A stretch of 64,000 bases of DNA. It comes from Thozetella sp. PMI_491. Its lineage: Eukaryota; Ascomycota; Sordariomycetes; Chaetosphaeriales; Chaetosphaeriaceae. The first letter of the stretch is position 1. Each line of letters begins with the position of its first letter. Below the pieces are notes generated by a model that worked only from the letters and a program-made list of their open reading frames with translations, did no database searches and was not told the DNA's origin. Of this stretch, positions 1 to 9,635 are shown in pieces. Both the position numbers and the translations under genes were made by a program. The stretch covers positions 1,304,566 to 1,368,565 of the forward strand of contig MU270017.1 in the NCBI GenBank assembly GCA_021432635.1, given 5' to 3'.

Positions 1-694
1 CAGAAAGGCATACCTGGACCTCGATTTCTGAACGCTAAGCTGGCGCCGATCAACTATCTTGGTACCGAGTAAGACGTTTGCTACGCTCGCTGGGACCTGG
101 CTTCAAACCGTTACTTGACACTGGCTCTCGACAATGCCGGAATTTACTGTTGCCGCCATGGCGTACGATATAGGTAGACGTCGCTGTTGGAAACGAGACT
201 TCGAGAAAGAGCCACGAAGCTTGTGGTAAGCGGAGACCTGTAGGGTGTGGTCGATGCGCTGAATATGGCAATTGCGACAGGTGCGGAGGAAAAGCGGGGG
301 CCCAGCCGCCCCAGAAGACCTCTGAATAGGAGACATGGGTACCGTTCCATGCGCTGTAGCGCGTCTATGCCATTAACTCAGCACAGATTCCTATTCGTTA
401 GGCTCGTCTTGACCTTCAAGATAGTTTATCGGTTAGGAGAACCCGTCGGGCTTACGCGAAAGAGCTATATCTCCATCCGACGAAGCATGAGGTGTTCTGT
501 ATAATTGTTGTTCTTCGGACGAAGAACGCTAAATCCGGCCCGCTTGCTAGGACGTATGTATCGACTTCAGCAGCGACTCGGGAATAGAGCGCTCCTCCGA
601 TACACCGTGATATATATATACCTACGTAGTAGGAAGCTGGGTATAAGCTCCTCTGAGGCGCAGACATAGAGACACAGAAGCCGACGTAGGAAAA
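1..694. other. No gene recognised; 5' flank of the dehydrogenase gene
   Basis: The open frames here are short, overlap on both strands and show no recognisable domain. A short TA run lies at about 610-620, roughly 75 bp before the ATG at 695, and could belong to the promoter of the next gene. Nothing else is supported. Confidence 0.5.
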
Positions 695-1559
695 ATGGCC
701 ATCATCCTCATCACTGGAGGCAGTAGGGGCATCGGCCTTGCTATCGCTCAGGTAGCGGCCGCTCGTCTGACTGGCTCAACCATTATCATTGGTTGCCGTT
801 CCCTCGAGGCAGGCGAGCAAGCGGTTCGTGACCTGAAAGCGCTTGTGGCCGATGCCGACTATGACGTCGTGCCTATCGATATCGAGGACGATGCTAGCAT
901 TCTCCTGGCAGCTCAGGCAGTAGAGAAGAAGTATAAAAAGCTAGACGGTGAGCTCCGGGAGAGGTGTCCACTGCATCAACCAGCACCACGGCCTAACCGA
1001 GCCCAGTATTGGTGAACAATGCCGCCTCAGTCCAGCTGCCTAGCGGCCAGGACCTCGCTGCGAAGAGAGCTAGCGCCAACGCCGTTTATAACAACTGCAT
1101 TACATCAACGGCTATGGTAACGGATGCGTTCCTGCATCTACTCCGCCAGAGCGAGTTCCCGAGGGTGATTATGAACTCCAGCGCTCGAGGGAGCATGGGC
1201 CGGACTGCAGCTGGCGAGGTGAGAACAGACAGACCAAAGGCGCTCGCGACCGCGCTGACACAGCTTTCAAGCTTCCTAGAGTGGCATTAGTGGACTATTG
1301 CATCGCCAAGGCTGGCGTCAACATGCTGACTCTACACCTGCACATCGCCGAGCAGGCGCGGCCACAAGACGAGCGCGTCGTATTCTGGGCGATTAGTCCG
1401 GGGCACACGAAGACAGCATTCAACAATTTCAGAGGGGTGAAGGAACCGACAGACGCTGCGGAGGCTATTATCAGGCTGCTGGAGTCGGGAAAAGGAGCCA
1501 TAGCGTCGGGGACATTCTGGGAGTTCGAGCAGGGCGAGTTCCGAGCTGTTCCATGGTGA
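695..1559 (+). CDS. Short-chain dehydrogenase/reductase (SDR), NAD(P)-dependent
   Basis: Predicted exons are 695-947, 1007-1218 and 1272-1559, giving 250 residues. A Rossmann nucleotide-binding motif TGGSRGIG lies at residues 7-14. The LVNNA motif is completed only when intron 1 is removed (branch CTAAC near 993). Two serines follow in MNSSARGS, and the catalytic pair Y164-x3-K168 sits in YCIAK. Length and motif order fit classical single-domain SDRs of the C-factor/sniffer type, so it should be a soluble oxidoreductase. The substrate cannot be read from sequence. Intron 2 is the weakest part of the model: its acceptor is AAG at 1269-1271, chosen because it is the only nearby acceptor that keeps the frame, with a CTGAC branch just upstream. 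It stands alone, with no biosynthetic partners beside it. Confidence 0.85.
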
Positions 1560-1833
1560 GGAGGCGTAGGGACACTGTCTGGCACCTCAACAGTCACTCC
1601 ACGGCGTTCATGGAAGTCGGATCGCAAGGGGGGTAGGAGCCAAGGTGCGCGGCAAAAAATACAATGTTTTGCCATTAGCCGCCGTCTATATGTACACAGG
1701 ACCTGTATCCATGATGCATCGCGTCTCCTGGGTCCCAATCATACACGCCAGCTGCTCAGTGTTTCGCCTTCTTCTCTTCCGTCTCTGATTGTTCGAGGAA
1801 TTTCCTGTCACTGGTCAGATGCCACGTCGTGAC

Positions 1834-1846
1834 GGGGGGGGGGGGG
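1834..1846. repeat. Homopolymer run of 13 G
   Basis: An uninterrupted G run on the + strand (C on the minus strand) about 20 bp past the stop codon of the minus-strand ATP19 gene, so probably in its 3' untranslated region. Length may be polymorphic or affected by sequencing error. Confidence 0.8.
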
Positions 1847-1865
1847 CAGAGGCACGGGGTTCTGC

Positions 1866-2163
1866 CTACTTGATGAAGTCGGCCTCGTCGGAGCTCGAGG
1901 CGTTGATCGGGGGGAGGTTGCCAGCAGCGGGGGTCTTCTTGCCGCCCGAGAAGGCATAGGCAGAGCCGAAGAAGGTGGTCAGGGTGGCAATCGCAAGCTA
2001 TGAAGAATTGTGAGGATTAGCATTGAGACCGCAATGGCTAGCCGTCCGGAGCTCGTCGGGATCCTAGGAAAAGACTCGATGCATGGCGGCTGGCTGGCGA
2101 AGAGGGGAGACCAACGTAGTGCGAGCCAATCTTCTGGCCGAATACGGAGTAGTAGGAGACCAT
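1866..2163 (-). CDS. ATP19: Mitochondrial F1Fo ATP synthase subunit K (Atp19)
   Basis: This is a 59-residue protein from two exons, 2163-2116 and 1997-1866. It begins MVSYYSVFGQKIGSHY and continues with a hydrophobic stretch, a GGKK turn and the acidic tail PPINASSSDEADFIK, as in fungal Atp19. The family sits in the inner mitochondrial membrane, attaches to the Fo part and supports dimerisation of the ATP synthase. Subunits of this size are normal; a single membrane segment lies at about residues 14-33. The gene is easily missed because the 118-bp intron (1998-2115) cuts it into two tiny pieces. The donor is GTTGGT, weaker than the usual GTRNGT, while the acceptor is TAG. It is divergent from the mitochondrial gene at 2695. 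Confidence 0.9.
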
Positions 2164-2694
2164 TTTGGCGGTTTAAGGAAGCCCAGGCAAGCGGCGTGGT
2201 GTTGGTGGGCGGGCGGGAGGTAATTGAAGGGATTGATAGTTCGCTTGGGAAGGTGATGAAAACGACGCAGCGAACAATTGAAGCTCCGTGACCCAAACTT
2301 CCGAAATCCTGCCTGAGGCATAAAACCGGGAGAGCCTCGGGATTTTTCGTTGGCATGGGAGATCGGATTGCCATAGTCCCTGTCCGCCCGACCCACCTAG
2401 TTACTAAGCAACCGACGGCGTGTTCCGCCATCCTGAGCCGACGTCACTGGCGACGAAGCTCTCACAGCTTAGAGAACGATGTCCCAAATTTCAGCCACGA
2501 AACCGCCTCGACAATAAAATCTACAAAGTTGCGCGGGACGACGTGTATGACACTGTGAGACCAAATAAAATATACTTGTTATTTCTATTTGGACAAGAAA
2601 AGGCGCATCCTGCCCCGGCGCAACTCACGACCGCGCATTGCGGAGCTCTACCCCCTTCCGAGCCGCCCGTCTCGTTCTTTAACAAGTCTCAACT
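2164..2694. promoter_or_regulatory. Shared divergent promoter region, ATP19 / MTP18
   Basis: A 531-bp interval between two head-to-head start codons, both of genes for mitochondrial inner-membrane proteins. It must hold both promoters and 5' leaders. An AT-rich patch near 2560-2585 is the only candidate core element I can point to. Confidence 0.45.
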
Positions 2695-3649
2695 ATGTGG
2701 CCCTGGGGTGGCGGCTCCGACAAGCCCCCAGCGACACCAAAGGAGGCTTCTGCTGAGGCCAAGACGCCTGGCAAGGATCTGACCAAAGAGTCCTTCGATC
2801 CCAAGAAGCTCCCCGAGCGCGAGAAGTTGCCCACCAAGCTGCAGAACATTGTGGATAAGTCAGATAAAGATGACAACTTTTTCGATGAGCTCGTCTCTGG
2901 CTAGTAAGTAGTAAATAAGAGACACCTAATCCCCATCTCTCCTTCTCGAAATGCGGATCCCTGATGCCTTCTGTCACAGCGCCCCCGCCTCGACTGAGTC
3001 CAATGTCCGGTATGCCGCCTATGCCGCACGATTCCGCACGATTCTCCTCTCCGCCCACCGCTATGTCGCATATACTTCCGATATTGGCGAGTCCTTCCGG
3101 CCTGTAGCCCATCCGAATATGGTGCGGGCCGCCTACGGAATCTCGTGGGCCTACATCCTCGGCGATGTCAGCTACGAGGGGTACAAAGCCTATTGGCACA
3201 ACCAGCGAATCATTAATCCCCAACTGCAACTCACGGAGCGGCAGCAGAAGATCACTGGGATGCCAGCGGATGGTGTCATTGATTCGAAGCCCGGGGTTGT
3301 CCCGTCGCTGGAGGACTGGAGGACGGTGGTGGTGCAGCGAGCCATCTTCCAGAGCCTTGCCAGCATGGGTCTACCCGCGTTCACCATTCACAGTGTCGTG
3401 CGGTACAGCGGGCAGGCGATGAAGAATGTCAAGAACAAGACAATCCGGACCTGGGGTCCCATTGGCCTCGGCCTGGCCGTTGTCCCGGTGCTGCCGACGC
3501 TCTTCGACAAGCCGGTCGAGAACGCCGTTGAGTTCCTGTTTCACAAGGGGTTCGAGTCCTTTGGGGGTAAGGATGCCGTCGGTGAGGCACCTCTCATCGG
3601 ACGGGAGAAACAGCTAAGCAAGAAACCGCCCAAGGAGAAGGAGCTCTGA
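2695..3649 (+). CDS. MTP18: Mitochondrial fission process protein 1 (MTP18/MTFP1 family)
   Basis: Two exons, 2695-2903 and 2980-3649, give 292 residues. The intron (2904-2979, donor GTAAGT, acceptor CACAG) is split within a Tyr codon. The first 70 residues are charged, Pro/Lys-rich and begin MWPWGG. The conserved family region starts near residue 78 with VRYAAYAARFRT, followed by SDIGESFRPVAHP and the AYGISWAYILGDVSYEGYKA segment. Further hydrophobic segments follow, and a basic KKPPKEKEL end. MTP18 proteins are inner-membrane proteins that promote mitochondrial fission in animals; in fungi the role is less well defined. The ATG at 2695 is the first in frame. Confidence 0.88.
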
Positions 3650-3981
3650 AAGAGGGCTGGCGATAGTTGACCGTGGCCGGTAGACGCAGTTCGGCCTTCG
3701 TGTTGATTTGGTTTACCCTCGACTCTACAAACCTGCGCATCTCTCGGCTCATGTACACTGGTGGAACTTTTCTTGGCGTTCAGTTGGACGGCGTATTAGT
3801 GTTTAGAGAAGTCGGCATGACTTGTAACGCATACAACCTAGCCATCTAAAAAATAAATAAAAAAGAGAATCGCTGAAGAGGGTATCTATGATCCTCAGCC
3901 CCAACCATATGCCCGCCATGCCTGCCACATGATGATGCTCTACAAAGAAATGATGCTATAGCGTCCGAGCAAATTTCACTT
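3650..3981. terminator. Convergent 3' region with poly(A) signal
   Basis: MTP18 and the AN1 protein gene converge here. An AATAAA hexamer at 3852-3857, in an A-rich tract, lies 203 bp past the MTP18 stop and could serve as its cleavage/polyadenylation signal. Confidence 0.4.
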
Positions 3982-4938
3982 CTAAAGTTCGATGAGATCG
4001 GGCGGTTGACCAACGCCCCTAAGCAGCACAATAGTGTTGCCACTGACTAGGGACGCGCCAACCTTTTCGTTGAACTCAAGCAGCCGTCCGCCTTCCACGT
4101 GAAACACCCTCAACTTGTCCTTCTCGTCTGTCGACTGGTTGTTGATATTTGATACCTGCAGGCTCTTTGCCGCGGCATCCAGCATTCGGCCCACAACCCA
4201 GTCCTTTGAATAAAAGAACTGGCCTTTCGGGAACTTGGCCTTGGCAGTGGCGGCCTCGGCTTCCACGTACAAGTACACTCGCTTCTCGGGCGCCAGCTTA
4301 TCGTCGCCCTTTGCAGTCTTCTTGAGGTTATTGACCGCTACCATGCGTTGCGCAGCCGTCGAAGGTTTCGCCTTGGGGAGCGCACGCGTAGCCTGCTCCT
4401 TCTTCGCAGCTCCCCAAAGTTTCAGTTTCTCCAGTGCGCTCTTGGCTCGGTCTGCGGCGCCGTCGAGAGCGTTCGCTGGCCGCGCACCTATGGGTATGAG
4501 GTTTGCGCAGTTGTGGTCTTCCCGTAGCCGGTGCTTGAGGCAGTAGTCACGGTTGCATGTGGAGCAGTGCACACCGGTCGAGAGGCTCGTACCGATGACC
4601 GTCTTGCACTTCGGGTCCGCGCATGGTTTTTGTGACACAAAGTCTCGCATCTTTTTGCCCTCGCCGGCAGAATGTATTGCAAGCTGTGCCTGCCGTCGGC
4701 GCTCCGCCCAGGCACCAGCGTTGGCGCATTTGTGCGACGATTCCGAGCGGTGGTCGAGGCAGAAGGTCCTGTTGCAGCTCTGGCAGAAGAAGGGGAGGAA
4801 GTCGAGCTGATGGCAATATTCCATCTGGCAATGCTTTCCGATAAGAGTGGCATCGCCGCCAACGCGGCCGCTTTCGACGTCAGTCATCTTGATGTAGCTG
4901 GTCTCGGACGACTCTGGGGGGGGATTCGGAGACGCCAT
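3982..4938 (-). CDS. AN1-type zinc finger protein with ubiquitin-like C-terminus (Cuz1/ZFAND1-like)
   Basis: A single 318-residue exon. Two AN1 zinc fingers are visible. The first has Cys pairs from about residue 36 and ends CLDHRSESSHKC. The second runs from about 105 to 144 and ends CLKHRLREDHNC. A lysine-rich linker follows. The last 100 residues (from about 215) resemble a ubiquitin-like fold ending VLLRGVG. This order, two N-terminal AN1 fingers plus a UBL-like tail, is that of yeast Cuz1 and animal ZFAND1, which link Cdc48/p97 and the proteasome, notably under arsenite stress. That role is inferred from architecture. The ATG at 4938 is the first Met of the frame. The gene is divergent from RAD4. 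Confidence 0.87.
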   Translation of the reverse strand: MASPNPPPESSETSYIKMTDVESGRVGGDATLIGKHCQMEYCHQLDFLPFFCQSCNRTFCLDHRSESSHKCANAGAWAERRRQAQLAIHSAGEGKKMRDFVSQKPCADPKCKTVIGTSLSTGVHCSTCNRDYCLKHRLREDHNCANLIPIGARPANALDGAADRAKSALEKLKLWGAAKKEQATRALPKAKPSTAAQRMVAVNNLKKTAKGDDKLAPEKRVYLYVEAEAATAKAKFPKGQFFYSKDWVVGRMLDAAAKSLQVSNINNQSTDEKDKLRVFHVEGGRLLEFNEKVGASLVSGNTIVLLRGVGQPPDLIEL

Positions 4939-5471
4939 GGTCGGTGGCGGGGTGCCTGGGGGTTATATGAGATATTCAAGAGGCAACTGGAGGCGCGCAA
5001 GCCGCCGATTCCTTAGTAGGCAGAGGGGCGTCGTAATCGCGGAATAATCGAGGCGAATTGTTGCTGACCGACCGAGGCTTCGGCCGACAAGGTAAGGCTG
5101 GTGATGTGATGATGCAAGAGGGTAGCCTAGAAGTGTCTGGAAGGTCCCTGGAAGTCCCCGGTTTGGCGGGGCTTGGGCCGAGGGGCAAGCGCTATTTTTG
5201 GGCGCCCTGCCAATGCGGCTCTTGGCAGTTAGTGGCATTTACCGCTAACCTTTTACTAAGGGCCTTACCGAAACGGCCAAAGGAGCACCATTGGGGTTAG
5301 GGTTCCACCGAAAGTCAGGTGCCTGCGTGTTGATTTCGTGAACCCCTGCCAATGACGACTGTACTCTACTCGGTCGATGTGGACCAGCCCAGAGACAACC
5401 GCACGCCATCACCTCGACGACAGCTGTGCTTTCAACCATGAGCGCCCTTTGCGACTTGTATTCCGACAGAA
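4939..5471. promoter_or_regulatory. Divergent promoter region, AN1 protein / RAD4
   Basis: A 533-bp interval between two start codons on opposite strands. No specific factor-binding site is convincing. Confidence 0.4.
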
Positions 5472-8441
5472 ATGCCTCCGTACGTCCCACGCAAGCGGCT
5501 GCGCGATCCTTCGCCCGAGAAAGACAGTAGCTCAACCCCCAAGGCTCGAGCCAAACCTGTCACGGCGCCGTCCCGCAAACCTACTCTGTTCGACAACCTC
5601 GATGCTAGTTCAACGCCTGGGGGATCTTCCGGCGGGAAGGGCAAGTCTGCACCGGTTGTTGAGGATAGCGATGACGATAGCCTCACGTCTCTTTCCGATG
5701 CCGACTTTGAGGATGTCGTGCCGACCAAGCGTCGGCGAGTGGAAGAACTGGCTGATGATGACGAGGATGAAGATATCGAGTTTGAGGATGTTGAAGCACC
5801 ATTACGGTCGGCTGTCGCTCTGGACGCGCCACTTCCATCTGGCGACCTCGAGCTGACTCTGACCCGGGATACAAGAATCTCGCTTGTGAACCCTTTGGGC
5901 AAGAAAGGGCCATCTAAGCTCGACAGAAGAATTCGGATCGCTACACATTGCGTTCACGTCCAATCCCTGATGTGGCATAATGCAATTCGTAATTCCTGGC
6001 TCTGTGATCCAGAACTCCAAGGGATCCTGATGTCGCATGTTCCCGAGAGGCTATGGAGCGAGGTGGAGCGTTGGAGACGGAATAGTGGGTTGGAGCTCGA
6101 AAGTGAACCTCCAAAAGGGAACGCGGAGTCCAACTCGAAAGCATCGCAGGGGCACAGGAACCGCGGCAAAAAGAAGATGCTTGCGCGACCGTCTCGAGAC
6201 TGGGGGGAAGCAGCCGAGCGGCTGGAGAAAGGTGCAGTGGATATGAGCCACGGTGACCCTCTCTTCCGGCTCATGAAGGCGCTCACCGCATGGTGGAAGC
6301 AGAGGTTTCACGTAACGGCACCTGGCATCCGCAAGATTGGGTACATGTCCCTCGAAAGGCTCGACCGAATAACGAAGAGCTACGACAAAGAAGAGCAGGA
6401 TGCCGAGCGGTTTGGAGAGAAGATCGAAAACCTCGAGGCCTTCAGGGTATGCGCACAGCAGCTTGCCGGCAGCAGAGATGTAGGCGCCCAGCTCTTTACG
6501 GCTCTCCTCAGAGCTCTCGGCCTCCACTCCCGGATGGTCGCGAGCCTCCAGCCCCTTGGCTTCGGTTGGAATAAGCTGGAGGAAGCTGATCCAGAGAAAG
6601 GACCGAGCGGCCCAAACACAAGTCCTCGAAAAGATGCTACGTCAAACGGTGCTCAGCCGAAGGCTAAGGCTAAAGCAAGCATCTCGTCTAAAGCGGCTGG
6701 TCGTGGCACGGCTAGACCCACCCGGGATGGCCCTGGCGCTGGATCCCACGAGTCTGATTACTTTGAACTTCATGCCGATGACAGCGACAGCGATGTAATC
6801 ATAGAAATACCCAAAAGTGCGACTAAGAAGGGGAAAGCTTACGACATCGCCCTAGAGTTCCCTAACTACTGGACAGAAGTTTTGTCTCCAGTCACCCAAA
6901 AGTACCTCTCAGTTGATCCGATCGTCAAATCCATCATAGGCACGAATCGAGAAAAGGTGGAATTGTTCGAGCCCCGCGGCGGGAGAGCAGACAAGGCGAG
7001 ACAGGTTATCGCTTATGTGGTTGGATTCTCCCCGGACGGGACTGCCAAGGACGTCACTGTCCGGTATCTCAAGCGACAGACGCTACCAGGTCGGACGAAG
7101 GGCAACCGCATGCCTATCGAGAAGGTACCCGTTTACAACCGCCATGGCAAGGTCAAGCGCTACGAGCATTTCGACTGGTTCCAGTCAGTAATGCGAGGTT
7201 ACTCGCGCGGCGGGAAGAAGAATCCATTTACGGAGGTGGACTACAATGAGGATTCGGCAGACCTGAAGCCTGCAAAGCCCGAGAAAAGGGAGGTCAAGGA
7301 GGGCGAGGAGACGTTGCAATACTACAAGCAGTCCAAGGACTTTGTTCTCGAAAGGCACCTGAAACGCGAGGAAGCTCTCTTGCCCTCAGCAGAGCCCGTC
7401 AAGATGTTCAAGATCAAAGGAAAAGGCACTGAGATGAACGAGGAGCCGGTATACTCCCGGAAAGATGTTGTCCAAGTCAAGAGCGCAGAAACATGGCACA
7501 AGCAAGGGCGCGCTCCAGCAGCTGGCGAGAAGCCCCTAAAGCGAGTCCCGTACAGGGCTGCAACGACCAACCGCCGGCGAGAGATTGCCGAGGCCGAGCG
7601 GGCAACAGGCGAGAAGGTGCTTCAGGGTCTTTACAGCTTCGACCAGACCGACTGGATCATCCCGCCTCCCATCGTGAACGGCATCATCCCCAAGAATGAA
7701 TATGGTAATATCGATCTCTTTGTCGAGCACATGTGTCCACAGGGCGCTGTGCACGTTCCCTACCGGGGCGCGATGCGGGTTTGCAAGCGACTCGAGATCG
7801 ACTATGCTGAGGCAGTGGTGGACTTTGAGTTCGGCCACCGCATGGCGGTCCCAGTAATCCAAGGAGTAGTCATCGCTGAGGAGCACTACGACAGGGTCAT
7901 GGAGGAGATCGCTAAAGACGAGGCTGAGAGGAGCCGCAAAGAGGACGAGAAGCGACGCAAGGCTGCGATCGCCATGTGGCGAAAGCTACTGATGGGCATG
8001 CGTATCGTTGAACGCATCAGGCAGGAGTACGGCGACCTCCAAGACGACGTCCAGGTATTCGGGCACAGCTCAAAACAGGAAGTGGAGATGGCGCACGCGG
8101 GCGAAGACTTGGGTGGCGGTTTCCTACCAGAGGGCTTCGAGGTAGAAGAGGTTTCTAAGGAGGCGCATAAAACTTCTGGCTTCTTCCCAGTCGTCGACGA
8201 AGAGGACGATGACGGCGAGGACGTGCTTGAGATCGATCATGGGAGTGGACCCGATGACACCAGGTCATACCTCAAGGCAAGCGGAAACGCGGTGGGCTCT
8301 CGGTCGAAACAACGAGCGTCTGCCAAGGCGAAAAAATCGACACCCGGACCGAAGCGACGCAGGCTTCATTCCGGATCAGGAGAAGAAGATGGTGAAGAAT
8401 ACGATGATGATGTTGACGATAGTGACTATAACGATACCTAA
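5472..8441 (+). CDS. RAD4: DNA damage recognition protein Rad4/XPC (nucleotide excision repair)
   Basis: A single uninterrupted frame of 989 residues starting at the first ATG. The N-terminus is basic (PRKRLRDPSP) and then acidic to about residue 120. The transglutaminase-like fold is split: about 175-370 (including VGAQLFTALLRALGLHSRMV) and, after a Lys/Ser-rich insertion, 460-540 (FPNYWTEVLSPVTQKYLSVD). The beta-hairpin domains follow: BHD1 near 640-690 with TWHKQGR and GEKPLKRVP, BHD2 and BHD3 near 715-805 with LYSFDQTDWIIPP, VPYRGAMRVCKRL and FGHRMAVPVIQGVVI. In the family these domains insert into damaged duplex and flip bases. The C-terminus is very acidic. Rad4 acts in the nucleus with Rad23 to start global-genome repair. 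Length fits fungal Rad4 and no break is seen. Confidence 0.95.
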   Translation: MPPYVPRKRLRDPSPEKDSSSTPKARAKPVTAPSRKPTLFDNLDASSTPGGSSGGKGKSAPVVEDSDDDSLTSLSDADFEDVVPTKRRRVEELADDDEDEDIEFEDVEAPLRSAVALDAPLPSGDLELTLTRDTRISLVNPLGKKGPSKLDRRIRIATHCVHVQSLMWHNAIRNSWLCDPELQGILMSHVPERLWSEVERWRRNSGLELESEPPKGNAESNSKASQGHRNRGKKKMLARPSRDWGEAAERLEKGAVDMSHGDPLFRLMKALTAWWKQRFHVTAPGIRKIGYMSLERLDRITKSYDKEEQDAERFGEKIENLEAFRVCAQQLAGSRDVGAQLFTALLRALGLHSRMVASLQPLGFGWNKLEEADPEKGPSGPNTSPRKDATSNGAQPKAKAKASISSKAAGRGTARPTRDGPGAGSHESDYFELHADDSDSDVIIEIPKSATKKGKAYDIALEFPNYWTEVLSPVTQKYLSVDPIVKSIIGTNREKVELFEPRGGRADKARQVIAYVVGFSPDGTAKDVTVRYLKRQTLPGRTKGNRMPIEKVPVYNRHGKVKRYEHFDWFQSVMRGYSRGGKKNPFTEVDYNEDSADLKPAKPEKREVKEGEETLQYYKQSKDFVLERHLKREEALLPSAEPVKMFKIKGKGTEMNEEPVYSRKDVVQVKSAETWHKQGRAPAAGEKPLKRVPYRAATTNRRREIAEAERATGEKVLQGLYSFDQTDWIIPPPIVNGIIPKNEYGNIDLFVEHMCPQGAVHVPYRGAMRVCKRLEIDYAEAVVDFEFGHRMAVPVIQGVVIAEEHYDRVMEEIAKDEAERSRKEDEKRRKAAIAMWRKLLMGMRIVERIRQEYGDLQDDVQVFGHSSKQEVEMAHAGEDLGGGFLPEGFEVEEVSKEAHKTSGFFPVVDEEDDDGEDVLEIDHGSGPDDTRSYLKASGNAVGSRSKQRASAKAKKSTPGPKRRRLHSGSGEEDGEEYDDDVDDSDYNDT

Positions 8442-9635
8442 GATAAGCTTAGAGAGCGCAAGGTTCGCTCACAGCGGAATCAAGATTCTTAGAAGACGCA
8501 CAGGGTCAGCTCACATACTGTTTGTTCGGCGTGTTTATTCGGCGCGCTCCAAATGTCTGTCGGCCAGTTTGTTAATCTCTCTTTCCGATGCTCAGATCTG
8601 CTAGGACTCAAACTTGGGCTCGGGATAGATACAAGACAGAACCATGAAGTGATGACCTTTGTTCAAGATGTTTGGGGTATGCACTAGCAAACATTTGTGC
8701 TAGGCTGCTTCAACGTCGAAAAAAATCAAAATCAAATCCTCCAGCTTTGTTAGCGACCCTAAAAGCCAGATCATTGCAGTAACTAACGAATTAGTCAAAG
8801 TTCAATGTTTTAACTATCCTTGACTTCAGTGCCGCTCTGATATGCCCTAGTCACAATCGCGGGAAGTTAGTTAACCTCTAGTCACACTTCACAAGGCTAG
8901 CAGCAGCGTGCTTAGATTTGGTAATTGTCCATCAGGGCAATTACCGGCTGGATGTGAAACTGGAATCAAAGGCGTGGGAAGAAGTTGAAAAGGATTTCAG
9001 TGAGTTTAGCAAGGCACAGTAGGGCTGCTGCTGCTGGACACCCATCATTGTGCTATCCTGAACCGCCCGATGATCCCGAAATTTTAGTGTATAGTTTTTC
9101 ACAATTAGCGGTGAATTAAGGAGACTTGGGAGAAGGGGTTAGGACCCAAGTTCCTGAGATCATTGCCCGCTTTGTCTTGTTAAGGGGGTTTCTTTTTTCT
9201 TCTTTTATTCCTTCTCTCACTTATTCGTTTATAACAATACAGTCCATTACTGTGTCTCTATACGGTATCTTCACCCTAGAAAAGAATCAGATTATAGATC
9301 ACGTCTTTATCATATTTTAGTGTGCTTTAGACCACGGACGAATTGTAGTAGTTAGGAGGCGGGGGCCGCGAGACCTTCCTCAAGAAATGCCATCCTGCAG
9401 CTGCTAGTAAAATGTGATTAGAAAGTAAAGAAGCACCTTGCCAAAGTCACAGTTACTTGGTAGGTTCGCGACTACCTGCCTGAGTGGTCCAGGCAGTGGG
9501 TGTCTGAAAACAAAACTGCCTTGAACGAATTCTAAAATTAATATCGAACCTGTCAAACTGGCACTTCCCCAAAAGCATCGGTAGAGCACAGCACTCATCA
9601 ACAAGACGCGCATACCCGCGAGGCTCTATGACGCC
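8442..9635. other. 1.2-kb gene-free, A+T-richer interval
   Basis: Lies between the RAD4 stop and the RBR ligase start. No open frame has recognisable content, and visible base composition is richer in A+T than the flanking genes, especially at 8690-8830 and 9090-9330. It must contain the RAD4 3' end and the RBR promoter. I see no transposon protein fragment. Confidence 0.5.
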
